Positions 1 to 8,118 of a DNA stretch of 64,000 nucleotides are shown piece by piece. How positions within the stretch are numbered: position 1 is the stretch's first letter; each line of letters begins with the position of its first letter. Both the position numbers and the translations under genes were made by a program. The stretch spans positions 3,410,001 to 3,474,000 of the forward strand of contig OZ244914.1 of NCBI GenBank assembly GCA_965221795.1, read 5' to 3'. The DNA is from VYFG01 sp965221795. Its GTDB lineage: Bacteria; Pseudomonadota; Gammaproteobacteria; Arenicellales; Poriferihabitantaceae. Under the pieces are notes generated by a model, which worked only from the letters and a program-made list of their open reading frames with translations, was not told the origin of the DNA and searched no databases.

Positions 1-73
1 AATTTGCTGGTCCAGATTGATCCGTATCGTCTGGTCATATGATGATGTGGCAAATGACGAATGCGCATCTGGC

Positions 74-940
74 TCAGAGACGGGTTTCCCTCGTTACAAG
101 GCGATCACTCTGGGAGTGAAGGAAGGCATCCAGCCAGCGATCACTCAAGACCCGCTTCAGGAATGCCAGGATGTGGGTTGGGAAGGTGACGTGATACCGG
201 ATCTTCGGGCGGCGACTTTCCATGGCATGAATCGTTGCTTTTAGGACTGCTTCCGGCGGGAGGGTGAAGCGGATTTCTTCTGTGGACTGCAGGCGTTTTT
301 CCAATTCCTCATAAGTAGCCTTGAACAGACTACCGGAACCATCAATATTGTCCTGATATTTTTTCAGCGCATTGGAGCGGAATCGACTGGTAATTGGTCC
401 GGGTTCCACCAAGCTGAAATACACGCCGCTGTTTCGATGCTCCAATCGCATCGTATCCGTCATGGCCTCCAGAGCATACTTGCTGGCATTATAGGGTCCC
501 CGAAATCGCAAGCACACAAAACCGAGAACGGAACTGATTTGGATGACACGTCCTGTTCCTTGCTGCAGCATCAAGGGTAATAGCCCATTGGTCAGTTGCT
601 GGGTGCCGAACACATTGGTTTCGAACTGATCCCGCAGTACCTCTCTACGCATATCGATCATGGCACCAGGTTGACCAAACGCGCCATTATTGATCAATCC
701 ATACACATTGTTGCCGCTGATCTCCTGGATTAATCCCACCGCCTCATTGATATTGTCTTCATCGGTCAGATCAATCCGGATCGAGCCTATCAAGCCCTCC
801 TGTATCAATCGATCGACATCTTTCTGGTGTCGGCAGGAAGCAATGACCTGATAGCCCCGCTCCTTGAGCCCTTTGGCGAGACAATAGCCGATACCCGATG
901 AGCAACCCGTAATGACGACATGGCGATTATCAGTCTTCAT
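74..940 (-). CDS. SDR family NAD(P)-dependent oxidoreductase
   Basis: Classical short-chain dehydrogenase of about 288 residues; a cytoplasmic NAD(P)-dependent oxidoreductase of unknown substrate. The N-terminal Rossmann motif is GCSSGIG, followed by the structural NNGAFG motif and the catalytic Ser (QISSVLG) and YNASK (Tyr-x3-Lys). I place the start at MKTDNRHV (position 940), directly before the beta strand VVITG; an upstream in-frame extension adds about 21 residues with no SDR features. The C-terminal part after the catalytic Lys is long, as in SDRs acting on lipid or retinoid-like substrates, but substrate cannot be read from sequence. It stands alone, divergent from nothing recognisable. 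The family call is firm; the specific reaction is unknown. Confidence 0.88.
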   Translation of the reverse strand: MKTDNRHVVITGCSSGIGYCLAKGLKERGYQVIASCRHQKDVDRLIQEGLIGSIRIDLTDEDNINEAVGLIQEISGNNVYGLINNGAFGQPGAMIDMRREVLRDQFETNVFGTQQLTNGLLPLMLQQGTGRVIQISSVLGFVCLRFRGPYNASKYALEAMTDTMRLEHRNSGVYFSLVEPGPITSRFRSNALKKYQDNIDGSGSLFKATYEELEKRLQSTEEIRFTLPPEAVLKATIHAMESRRPKIRYHVTFPTHILAFLKRVLSDRWLDAFLHSQSDRLVTRETRL

Positions 941-1305
941 GCTTGCTCTCATAAAATTGGAAAATTCCCGATTATTATATTGTCGATACTCGCAAAAGCA
1001 CACTCTTCCTGTTCACATTCGCAAAGAATGTCGGCTCATGGATCCAATGTCTATTGGCATACGATAGGGGTTATGGGAGTCATCCTATCAAGTGCCGTCA
1101 CAAGAGTCTGCCATCGCCATTTCATGATAGGCTGGAATTACAGTCCCCGAGTAAGCTACCTGCCTGACCAGCTGAGTTTTGACTTAAGGCCATCCTGTGC
1201 TCAGTAAGTCGGGAAAAAATGGCCATATTCAAACCTGGCGCTCTGGGCCATCAGTTCCCCCACGAATCACACTCCATCAATTATTGCAACTTGCCATCTC
1301 CCGTC
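941..1305. other. Gene-free stretch upstream of the SDR gene
   Basis: No convincing coding region. It contains the first copy of a diverged direct repeat (1017-1185) and the presumed promoter region of the SDR gene. The 3' end of the WYL gene lies at 1306. Confidence 0.5.
1017..1185 (+). repeat. Diverged direct repeat, copy A (partner at 5693-5860)
   Basis: About 165 bp aligns with 5693-5860 in the same orientation. Shared blocks include AAAGAATGTCGGCTCATGGA, CATCCTATCAAGTG and AGAGTCTG, with scattered substitutions and small gaps between them. The two copies bracket the WYL regulator and the AAA+ ATPase. They carry no ORF I recognise. They may be intergenic duplications or degenerate ends of an integrated segment. 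Confidence 0.75.
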
Positions 1306-2337
1306 TCATTTCCAATCTACCTCATTCGAACCACATGTGTGATAGATCTCGGCCAGCCGCTCTGTCTCTTGCCGGAATTCCTGCCGTAGATTTTCCGGTT
1401 TAAGAATCTCCACCTGGCTTCCGAATCCCTTGAGCCACCAGCGAATTTCTTCCGTATCTTCCACTGTAGCCTCCACTAGAACCCGGCCATCCTCCCAGAC
1501 AACTGCCCGGTGATCGGCCGATAGACGGTTTTCGGTAAGGTGAACCCCAACCTCCTTAGCAAACAGTGCCTTCATTCTGATCCTCCCCACTCCTGAGGGA
1601 TAGGAAAACACTTCCCCTTTCAGATATTCTGTCAGGTTGAAACCGTCCGGTTCCTCCGATCTCTCCAACAGCGCCTCGGCGGTTTCGATTCGGTGTAGCG
1701 CATAATGACGGACATCTGCATAGTTCCAAGCAGTAGCCACGATGTAAGAGAGCCCACCACGGACCACCATGCCCAAAGGGTGTAGCTCCATCTCCCGAGA
1801 TGAATCCTCTCCCCGACTTCGATAAACCACATGAAGACGCCTTCGCTGGATTAGTGCCTCGCAGACCGTCTCTCGGATATCGTCTGGGACCGGTGCCGGC
1901 TCCAGAACCGGACCGCGTTCGATCAGGGCCACCCGCTCCGACCACACCCCGAGGTTCGTACCTCGAAGTATGTCTTCCGCCTTTCTGAAATACGGTCCAA
2001 GAACACGAAGACTCTCTGGAGGAAAAACTGATCCAAGGTGCTCCTCTGCCAGCCGCAACATGAAAGCCGCTGACTCACTCATACCCGGCACCTGAAACCA
2101 CATGTCCGGGTTCAGCCAGTACCAGTACTGCCGACTACCCCTCTGATCTGCCGTGATCGGAAATTGACGTGACAGTTCGTCGAGGCTACGCTGGATCGAA
2201 CGAATGGTTACCGCAAAATCTGGATTTTCCTGGCAGAGTTTTTCGTAAATATCCCGAGTGCTGCGACTTTTGGGATAAACCGGTATGGCCATTAGCGTCG
2301 CCAAATGACGTAATGTCGTGTCTACCGATTTTGGCAT
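1306..2337 (-). CDS. WYL domain-containing transcriptional regulator
   Basis: About 343 residues. The N-terminal 60 residues (TTLRHLATLMAIPVYPKSRS onward) look like a winged helix-turn-helix. The middle to C-terminal part carries a WYL domain (RRLHVVYRSRGEDSSREMEL, then HPLGMVVRGGLSYIVAT, then VRHYALHRIETAEAL) and a C-terminal WCX-like extension. Such proteins are DNA-binding sensors of nucleic-acid or nucleotide ligands and often regulate phage-defence loci. The start at MPKSVD is preceded by an AAGGAAA-type ribosome site; a longer in-frame form adds 23 basic residues. A double-AAA+ ATPase lies upstream on the same strand, and a pair of 36-bp repeats lies in this gene's upstream region (2421-2530), a possible operator. 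Family firm; targets unknown. Confidence 0.85.
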   Translation of the reverse strand: MPKSVDTTLRHLATLMAIPVYPKSRSTRDIYEKLCQENPDFAVTIRSIQRSLDELSRQFPITADQRGSRQYWYWLNPDMWFQVPGMSESAAFMLRLAEEHLGSVFPPESLRVLGPYFRKAEDILRGTNLGVWSERVALIERGPVLEPAPVPDDIRETVCEALIQRRRLHVVYRSRGEDSSREMELHPLGMVVRGGLSYIVATAWNYADVRHYALHRIETAEALLERSEEPDGFNLTEYLKGEVFSYPSGVGRIRMKALFAKEVGVHLTENRLSADHRAVVWEDGRVLVEATVEDTEEIRWWLKGFGSQVEILKPENLRQEFRQETERLAEIYHTCGSNEVDWK

Positions 2338-2880
2338 CTTTTCCTTTTTCTGGGTGGAGGATTTTGAATCAGCCAACCGTTTTCGACATCTCGACCCGTG
2401 TTTCAACCGAGCCCACCACTGTAGCTAATTGCGATTTCGATTCTATCATTTGCAGGGGCGCAACCCTAGCAGGTACTCCAACTCATGCATGCGAGTAGCT
2501 AATTGCGATTTCGATTCTATCATTTGCAGGCCCGGCATACCGATTCTGTTCTGCCCAGCTTTCTTCCATTGTTTTTCGCTTGGTAATCATGCGATCGCCC
2601 TTTACAACATACAGGAGAGGTTGCTATTTGCCAAGCATAACTACTCAGCCGTCAGATTCGACTTATACAGACGTTATATTGACATCCCATGGCCTGGTAT
2701 TTGCCATATGTAGTCCACTTCATTTCCTTCGAAAATGTCCTTGCACCATGCACACTGATGTGGTGCACGGGATCAGAAAATCTCTCAGGATGCTCGGATC
2801 TACGTCTCTATCAAGTTATAACCCCAGATCGCCAAGTATGCAGAAACTACTACAGTTCCGGGAAATAACACTACTGTGGA
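2338..2880. other. Intergenic region between the WYL and AAA+ genes
   Basis: No gene recognised. Apart from the repeat pair at 2421-2530 the stretch from 2531 to 2880 holds only short ORFs without family features. It serves as 5' region of the WYL gene and 3' region of the AAA+ gene. Confidence 0.5.
2421..2530. repeat. Two identical 36-bp direct repeats with a 38-bp spacer (CRISPR-like or operator pair)
   Basis: The 36 bp at 2421-2456 recur without a mismatch at 2495-2530; each begins GTAGCTAATTGCG and ends ATCATTTGCAGG. The bases on either side differ, so both edges are sharp. The 38-bp spacer (2457-2494) is unrelated. Repeat and spacer lengths fall within the range of CRISPR units, but there are only two repeats and no cas genes in the window. 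The other reading is a duplicated operator of the adjacent WYL regulator, whose start is 84 bp away. Confidence 0.6.
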
Positions 2881-5007
2881 TCATGTGCTGGGGCTGCCAT
2901 GTCCAAGAAAACCCATTGGTGTCCGTCGTTTGCCTGGCCGAGCTTCCACCTCAGCTTTTAGAAGGGACACCATTTCCTCTCCGTCATACTGCTTACTCAT
3001 CAATCTGGTCTTGCGCCGAACCACCTCGAAATCGCCCGGTGTCAATTCCTGCACCCTGTCCAGCGTCGGTGGGGCCTCCTGCCCGAACCATTTACCAAAC
3101 GCCAGCCGAGACTGATCTTGATTCAAATAGTCCAAGGAGATCTTAAACAGGAACCTCCTCGTCGATGCCGCATCCAGCGAACTTCCAAAATTTGTCGTGC
3201 AGGCAAAAGGCAAAGGATGACTCTCCATCCATGTCAGCATCTCATTAACCTGGCTCACTTCCCAAGAGTAATGGGCGTTCTGCCGATCTCTTAATAGCGA
3301 ATCCGCCTCGTCGAACACTAGAAACGCCCCAGTATCTCGCGCCATGTCAAAGGCCAAGGCGATCCTTTGCTCGGTCATGCCTACGTATGGGCTAAGTAAG
3401 TCCGACGCTCTACGGAACAATACCTCCATCCCTAATCGATCAGCCAAATAGCGAACATAGGCACTCTTGCCTGTGCCCGGAGGTCCCTGCAAACACATGG
3501 AAAACTTCCGCTCACTGCCTGAAACCAACTGCTCCGCCAGTTCCACCGGATCCAGGTCAGCATGTAGTAGAGTTGGATCGTACTCCACGACCCCTCGAAC
3601 ACTCGGACGCCTGCAGCCAATCAACCTAGACAACTTATCTACACTGCGGCCGACTAGAGCAATGTCGCCACCACCAAGTCGGCCCGCTCGAATCGCCCCT
3701 TCCACCACGCCGGGCGGTACTTCGAATCCCTCCGCCAACGACTGAACTTCCTCCTCATTCCCTTCAATTCCATGGCGGGCCAATTGTCTGGACCAGATGT
3801 CCGCGCGTACCCTGACAGGTGGAAGCCTGAGTTCTAAAGCATACGTCATCCGTCGAAGTATCGCCCGGTCAATAGTATCGGCATTATTGGTGATCCAAAT
3901 CGTTGGCACCGGTGTGTTTTCAAGCAGGTGATGAAGCCATATTCGCGATCGCCCATTTCGTTCTGTTCGCCTTTTCCTTCCTACAAATATCCATCTATCA
4001 TCAAGGACATCATCCATCTCATCGAGTAGGAGCACACTACTACCGTCACCATCTAGCAGATTCTGAGCCAAGTGTAGATCTTGAAGCCGTTCCCCAGCAG
4101 TCGGCTCCCAACCCTGTTTGTCTGTTTCTCCAACATTCAGCAGGCGTAGTCCCGCCTGTTGGGCGGCCGCCTTGGCGAGGGAGGTTTTACCCGTACCCGG
4201 CGGGCCATACAAGAGCACGTTTACTCCACTCGATCGTTCCCCAACCACTGAGCCTCGAAGGACAGTAACGATATCCTCTCTGTCCTGTCCCAAGTGAGCG
4301 AAATCGGACCACTCCAGATCCGTATCCGAAGGCACCTGCCCAAGAAGCAAGGATCGGACGTCCGCTTGCCTGTCGATATTCGTGTAAAGGCGACGTAACG
4401 TGTCCGGTCCTGCGATATCGAGGTCTTCGTCCACCTTCACCAGCCCTCTCCGACCCAGGCAGGACTGTGAACCAATGCGCCGTCGGAATTCCGCTCCGGA
4501 CATGCCGAGTAACCGAGGCAAATCTCGGTCGGCCGCATTGAGAACCCGATATCGAGAAAGGTTTCGGGATCTACCCAAGTGCCGGCCGTTCATCCAGAAT
4601 TCTAGAAATACCTCCGCCGGACCTGGAGTCTGACCGAAAAGCAGAACTTCCAGAATAGGAATATCCTTGCCGTCCAGCCCCAGCATCTGACTAAGCTCTC
4701 TGATCCGGTATGCTGGCAGACTAGGCGGAATTTTTCCAGTTATTTTCTGCAAATGATCGAGCACCTCCTTAAACCGTTGCAACGATACCTCCCCGTTCTT
4801 GAAAAACAATTCGAGCAGGGGCGCGGTGTTCTTTGCTGCACGGAAGTCCGCAAAGGAATCTCCCTTTTCGACCGCCTCAAGTAAATCCCGGGCTTCCTCC
4901 GAGGGATATCGCATACCGCAAACGATGTTGGAAACCCAGTTCACTATCAGGCAGTGGTCGTACTCTAACTCAATGTCGGCAGCGCATGGAATCGATTTTT
5001 TCTTCAT
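2881..5007 (-). CDS. Tandem AAA+ ATPase (two ATPase modules), WYL-associated
   Basis: About 708 residues. An N-terminal helical region of some 230 residues without clear homology is followed by two AAA+ modules. Module 1 has Walker A GPPGTGKTS (about 268-276) and Walker B LLLDEMDD (about 327-334). Module 2 has Walker A GPPGTGKSA (about 508-516), Walker B LVFDEADS (about 563-570) and an arginine-rich ASTRRFLFK sensor region. Both carry complete catalytic acids, so both may hydrolyse ATP. The layout recalls Cdc48/FtsH-like unfoldases or remodelers. The start at MKKKSIPC has an upstream GGAG; a longer frame adds 49 residues lacking features. It is the likely effector of a two-gene module with the WYL regulator. 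Substrate unknown; a stress or defence role is inferred only from context. Confidence 0.85.
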   Translation of the reverse strand: MKKKSIPCAADIELEYDHCLIVNWVSNIVCGMRYPSEEARDLLEAVEKGDSFADFRAAKNTAPLLELFFKNGEVSLQRFKEVLDHLQKITGKIPPSLPAYRIRELSQMLGLDGKDIPILEVLLFGQTPGPAEVFLEFWMNGRHLGRSRNLSRYRVLNAADRDLPRLLGMSGAEFRRRIGSQSCLGRRGLVKVDEDLDIAGPDTLRRLYTNIDRQADVRSLLLGQVPSDTDLEWSDFAHLGQDREDIVTVLRGSVVGERSSGVNVLLYGPPGTGKTSLAKAAAQQAGLRLLNVGETDKQGWEPTAGERLQDLHLAQNLLDGDGSSVLLLDEMDDVLDDRWIFVGRKRRTERNGRSRIWLHHLLENTPVPTIWITNNADTIDRAILRRMTYALELRLPPVRVRADIWSRQLARHGIEGNEEEVQSLAEGFEVPPGVVEGAIRAGRLGGGDIALVGRSVDKLSRLIGCRRPSVRGVVEYDPTLLHADLDPVELAEQLVSGSERKFSMCLQGPPGTGKSAYVRYLADRLGMEVLFRRASDLLSPYVGMTEQRIALAFDMARDTGAFLVFDEADSLLRDRQNAHYSWEVSQVNEMLTWMESHPLPFACTTNFGSSLDAASTRRFLFKISLDYLNQDQSRLAFGKWFGQEAPPTLDRVQELTPGDFEVVRRKTRLMSKQYDGEEMVSLLKAEVEARPGKRRTPMGFLGHGSPST

Positions 5008-5956
5008 AAAGCTACTCCGTTTGCAATTCATTACATCAGTTACGGAGGGAATGCTGCGGGATTGGGGCGACATAAGGCGTCGCGCAAAAAACGACTTATG
5101 AAGATTTCTGTGAACCAATGGAAAGTCCAGTCGCATGGATTTCACACAAATCACACCAACAGATGTTGCGGCTTATACAATACGACTGAATTTCAGAAAC
5201 AGCATCGAACAAAGCACAACGTCTCTGGGTGGGCACCCAATCTCCGTTCGCACCTGTTCGTGATCGTAAAAGACGATTGTTCGATGACTGATACCGACGC
5301 TACATATCAGTCCCGTGATGATTGAAACATTCGTGCAAATTCCAACCTATTCAGAGTTTGGTATGCCATTCTTCTGGATGAGACTATCTGGGCGTTTGCC
5401 CAGGGAAGAGGACGCTATACCTCGTTAAGGATTATTGCTGGAAAAGGCAGTATTTCCATGATGTCTATCCCTGTTTGCCGGATTTGGTTTATGCCACATA
5501 AGGCGATATAGAGCCTGTTTTACCTGACGAATTTCCCGAATCTATGAATGGAACACTCTAGCGTTAAGCGCAAAACTGTATCGTAACCTTCAACTTGAAA
5601 TTAACTATTGGGTGCTAAACCAGATATTTCGACAAATCATGGCATACAAGGTGCTAAATGCATTTTGATATTTTCTATCAAAACGTTTGCATTCTCAAAG
5701 AATGTCGGCTCATGGATTCAATTTCTATTGGAATATCAACGAAGCTATCAAGATCATCCTATCAAGTGTCGTTACATAGAGTCTGTCACTGCCGGTTCAC
5801 AATAGATTCAAGTTACAGTCTCCAAGGATGCCACCTGCATGGCCGACTGGACCTTGCTTCCATATGAGGCAATTCAGGACTTAGCAAATCAGTAAATTGA
5901 ATAAGCATCGCTCGGGTGATCTATACAAATCGAACCTGAACGGGTACAATCTGATA
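5008..5956. other. Long gene-free stretch before the coiled-coil gene
   Basis: About 950 bp with no credible gene on either strand. It carries copy B of the diverged repeat (5693-5860). The part from 5330 to 5690 may be old decayed coding sequence, but I recognise no family. Confidence 0.45.
5693..5860 (+). repeat. Diverged direct repeat, copy B (partner at 1017-1185)
   Basis: Same orientation as copy A, with the shared blocks AAAGAATGTCGGCTCATGGA and CATCCTATCAAGTG. It ends about 100 bp before the coiled-coil gene. See copy A. Confidence 0.75.
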
Positions 5957-6289
5957 ATGCAAGACCCCGAAATGCAAGAACTGGAAAAACAGGTCCACGA
6001 ACAGGCAAAACAGCTTGCTGTGCAGGAGGAACGCATGAAAACATTGCAAACCGAGTTTAAGGCAACCCAATCAGACCTCCAGGGAACGCTTGAACGATTT
6101 CGTGCGGATACGGCCAACTTGAAAGTCGATATGGCCAACTGGAAAACCGATATGGCCAACTGGAAAACCGATATGGCCAAACGGAATAAATCCGACATGC
6201 AGTGGATTGCCGGTTTCATACTCGGTTCTGCAGTGCTGGTGATTACGGTTCTCGGTTTTATCGTGACTTTAGCTCCCCGTCTACTGTGA
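5957..6289 (+). CDS. Small coiled-coil protein with C-terminal membrane anchor
   Basis: About 110 residues from the ATG at 5957 (MQDPEMQELEKQ); a TTG further upstream at 5897 would add 20 residues, and neither start has a clear ribosome site. Residues 1-85 are a charged heptad-like coiled coil that includes a repeated 7-residue unit DMANWKT. A single hydrophobic segment (WIAGFILGSAVLVITVLGFI) near the C terminus should anchor it in the membrane. I do not recognise a named family, though the plan resembles small membrane coiled-coil proteins of unknown function. The internal 21-bp repeats at 6113-6178 are a likely site of in-frame length variation. The TbpB-like lipoprotein gene follows closely. 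Confidence 0.6.
   Translation: MQDPEMQELEKQVHEQAKQLAVQEERMKTLQTEFKATQSDLQGTLERFRADTANLKVDMANWKTDMANWKTDMAKRNKSDMQWIAGFILGSAVLVITVLGFIVTLAPRLL
6113..6178 (+). repeat. Three tandem 21-bp repeats inside the coiled-coil gene
   Basis: Units start at 6113, 6134 and 6155 and continue partly at 6176. Units 2 and 3 are identical; unit 1 differs by a few bases. Each encodes AN(W/L)K(T/V)DM, so gain or loss of a unit keeps the frame and changes coil length by seven residues. Confidence 0.85.
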
Positions 6290-6342
6290 CCCATTAACTC
6301 ATTCAGGAACACGACTATGAGTGTCATTGCCTCTTTCCTTCG

Positions 6343-7254
6343 TTGAGACTGTTTCTGGCTCTTGCATCTACAGTTGCTTTGACTGCTTGCGGTGGCGGTT
6401 TGGAGCAAACGAGTCATCTACTTGACAGAAATGCCGCGGTCTCACTGACAAACTCCTTGGTACCGGTTGAAACGGTCGCTGATCAAGTAGCACGGTCGGC
6501 CGGAATTATTGCAAGGAGCGATACCTCTGCCGCATCCACGGCTTACGTTGAAGTCGATGGACAGAATTTTCCTTTTGAACCCGATTGCAGGCAAGTGACA
6601 CGATGTACCTTCACGAACTCATCCAGAGATTTTTCCTTTTTGCTGGATTTTTCTGAGGGGCTGGATCTTGAGTTATTCGAGAAGAAACAAACCGTTCTAA
6701 CGAAAAACGGCATTACCCTTCTGGAAGCACGAGGCACCACCTTTTTGGATAGTCTGGAGGATATTGGCGGGCCGCATTTCGGTATGTATGGTGCGTGGAC
6801 GAGGCATGCCGCATTTGGGGTGTTGGTTGGTGCAGAAGGAGAAATAAACCGGCGGACAAATTTTACTCTTAGAGGGGCATTCGCGTACGGTGATTCAACC
6901 GGTTCGAATCCATCAGCACGCGCCCAATGGCGCGGTTTGATGGTTGGTACTCCTGCGCGAGGAAGCAGTCGTGATCATCTCCTGCAAGGAGATGCGACGC
7001 TGATTTATGATTCAGGGAAACTGTCTGCCAGATTCACAAACATCATGAACCTGGATCGAGGTGCCATTCACATAGTGCCGTCAGTGCGCTTCGATGAAAT
7101 CCCTGTCAACGCTAATGGAACCTATGATGCAGGCGGTGTCGGCAACAAGATACAGGGCGCATTCGTAGGGTCAAACCATCAGGAAACTGGTGGTACTTTT
7201 GAACAACGAGGGATCATCGGTGCTTTTGGTGCAAAGCGACAAGCGACCAATTAA
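6343..7254 (+). CDS. TbpB-like surface lipoprotein
   Basis: About 303 residues. The N terminus MRLFLALASTVALTAC is a lipoprotein signal with lipobox LTAC followed by a Gly-rich tether. The C-terminal half has the small beta-barrel pattern of transferrin-binding-protein-B-like proteins: GAFAYGDS, repeated strands, and a final block GAFVGSNHQETGGTFEQRG ending in GAFGAKR. Such proteins sit on the outer-membrane surface, are often exported by Slam translocons and bind host or environmental ligands. The start is odd: the frame opens at TTG 6343 with no ribosome site. An ATG with an upstream AGGAA at 6317 is in another frame and stops after nine codons, so a one-base indel near 6340 may have split the real start from the gene. 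Confidence 0.72.
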   Translation: MRLFLALASTVALTACGGGLEQTSHLLDRNAAVSLTNSLVPVETVADQVARSAGIIARSDTSAASTAYVEVDGQNFPFEPDCRQVTRCTFTNSSRDFSFLLDFSEGLDLELFEKKQTVLTKNGITLLEARGTTFLDSLEDIGGPHFGMYGAWTRHAAFGVLVGAEGEINRRTNFTLRGAFAYGDSTGSNPSARAQWRGLMVGTPARGSSRDHLLQGDATLIYDSGKLSARFTNIMNLDRGAIHIVPSVRFDEIPVNANGTYDAGGVGNKIQGAFVGSNHQETGGTFEQRGIIGAFGAKRQATN

Positions 7255-8118
7255 ATCGGCCGGAGTCGCTGCCAGGAAAGGGATTGGGATCTGATCCCAC
7301 TCGCAATGCCTCTCTAGCTCTCATGGCTTTGGGAACCGACGAAGTCGGTGAACACTTCCATCTTTCGATCTGGTCCACTACATCCAGAGTGGTGGAAAAC
7401 GTATAGTGCGTCTTCGGGGGATTGTTTGATATCGGTTTCCCTGCAATCCTCAACCCGAGACTGGCCCCATGCACATTCGAGTGCATAGCGGAGGCACCGA
7501 CCAATGGAGTGGCAGGAAGAAGTAGACTCAAACAACCACCATGAAAGCAATGTTCGAGTCGAACGTTGCTCGCACCCATACTCAGTATTCGCCCTGGCTG
7601 CCTTGGAAAAAGTGGTTATGGAACCCTGTTGCCTCCTGAGAAATTCCACAGTTCTCCGTATTGATGCCCATTTTTCTCGGCAGATTCAATTTTCTGAGTG
7701 GGCTTATATTCCAACTGATTTATCCCATTATCTTTCTTCTTGATTCTCTATGACTCACGTCCATCTACAAAACAGCCCCAACCCTAAAATAGAGCGCCTT
7801 GCATCAGGTGCAAAGCCGGTTGTGCCGTGGATTCCGGCTCCGGACCCGGAATCACCCATTGGGTGAAATGTCAGATCCCTCGCAAGCCATTGAAGGTACT
7901 CTGATGCTTCCTATTTATGGATTGGGGTGATTGCGCTATCAAAGTATTCCGGTAATTTCGTGTATATTCTAATAGGTATTTCACAATATTCCTATCAGTA
8001 ATACAGTGAATTTTATAATAGTAATTTGACATCAGGAATGAGAGGTTTGATTTTATGCATTTATTGGTGAGTTGGCACGGACTTCCGCATAATGCATTGT
8101 GCAAAAGATGGAGTAAGA
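7255..8118. other. Gene-free stretch
   Basis: About 860 bp between the lipoprotein and the DUF4143 ATPase. Short ORFs on both strands lack recognisable domains or ribosome sites. It probably contains decayed sequence plus the promoter of the downstream gene. Confidence 0.45.

Noticed and set aside
2421..2530. Full CRISPR-Cas system
   Set aside because: Only two repeats and no cas genes nearby; recorded as a repeat pair instead.
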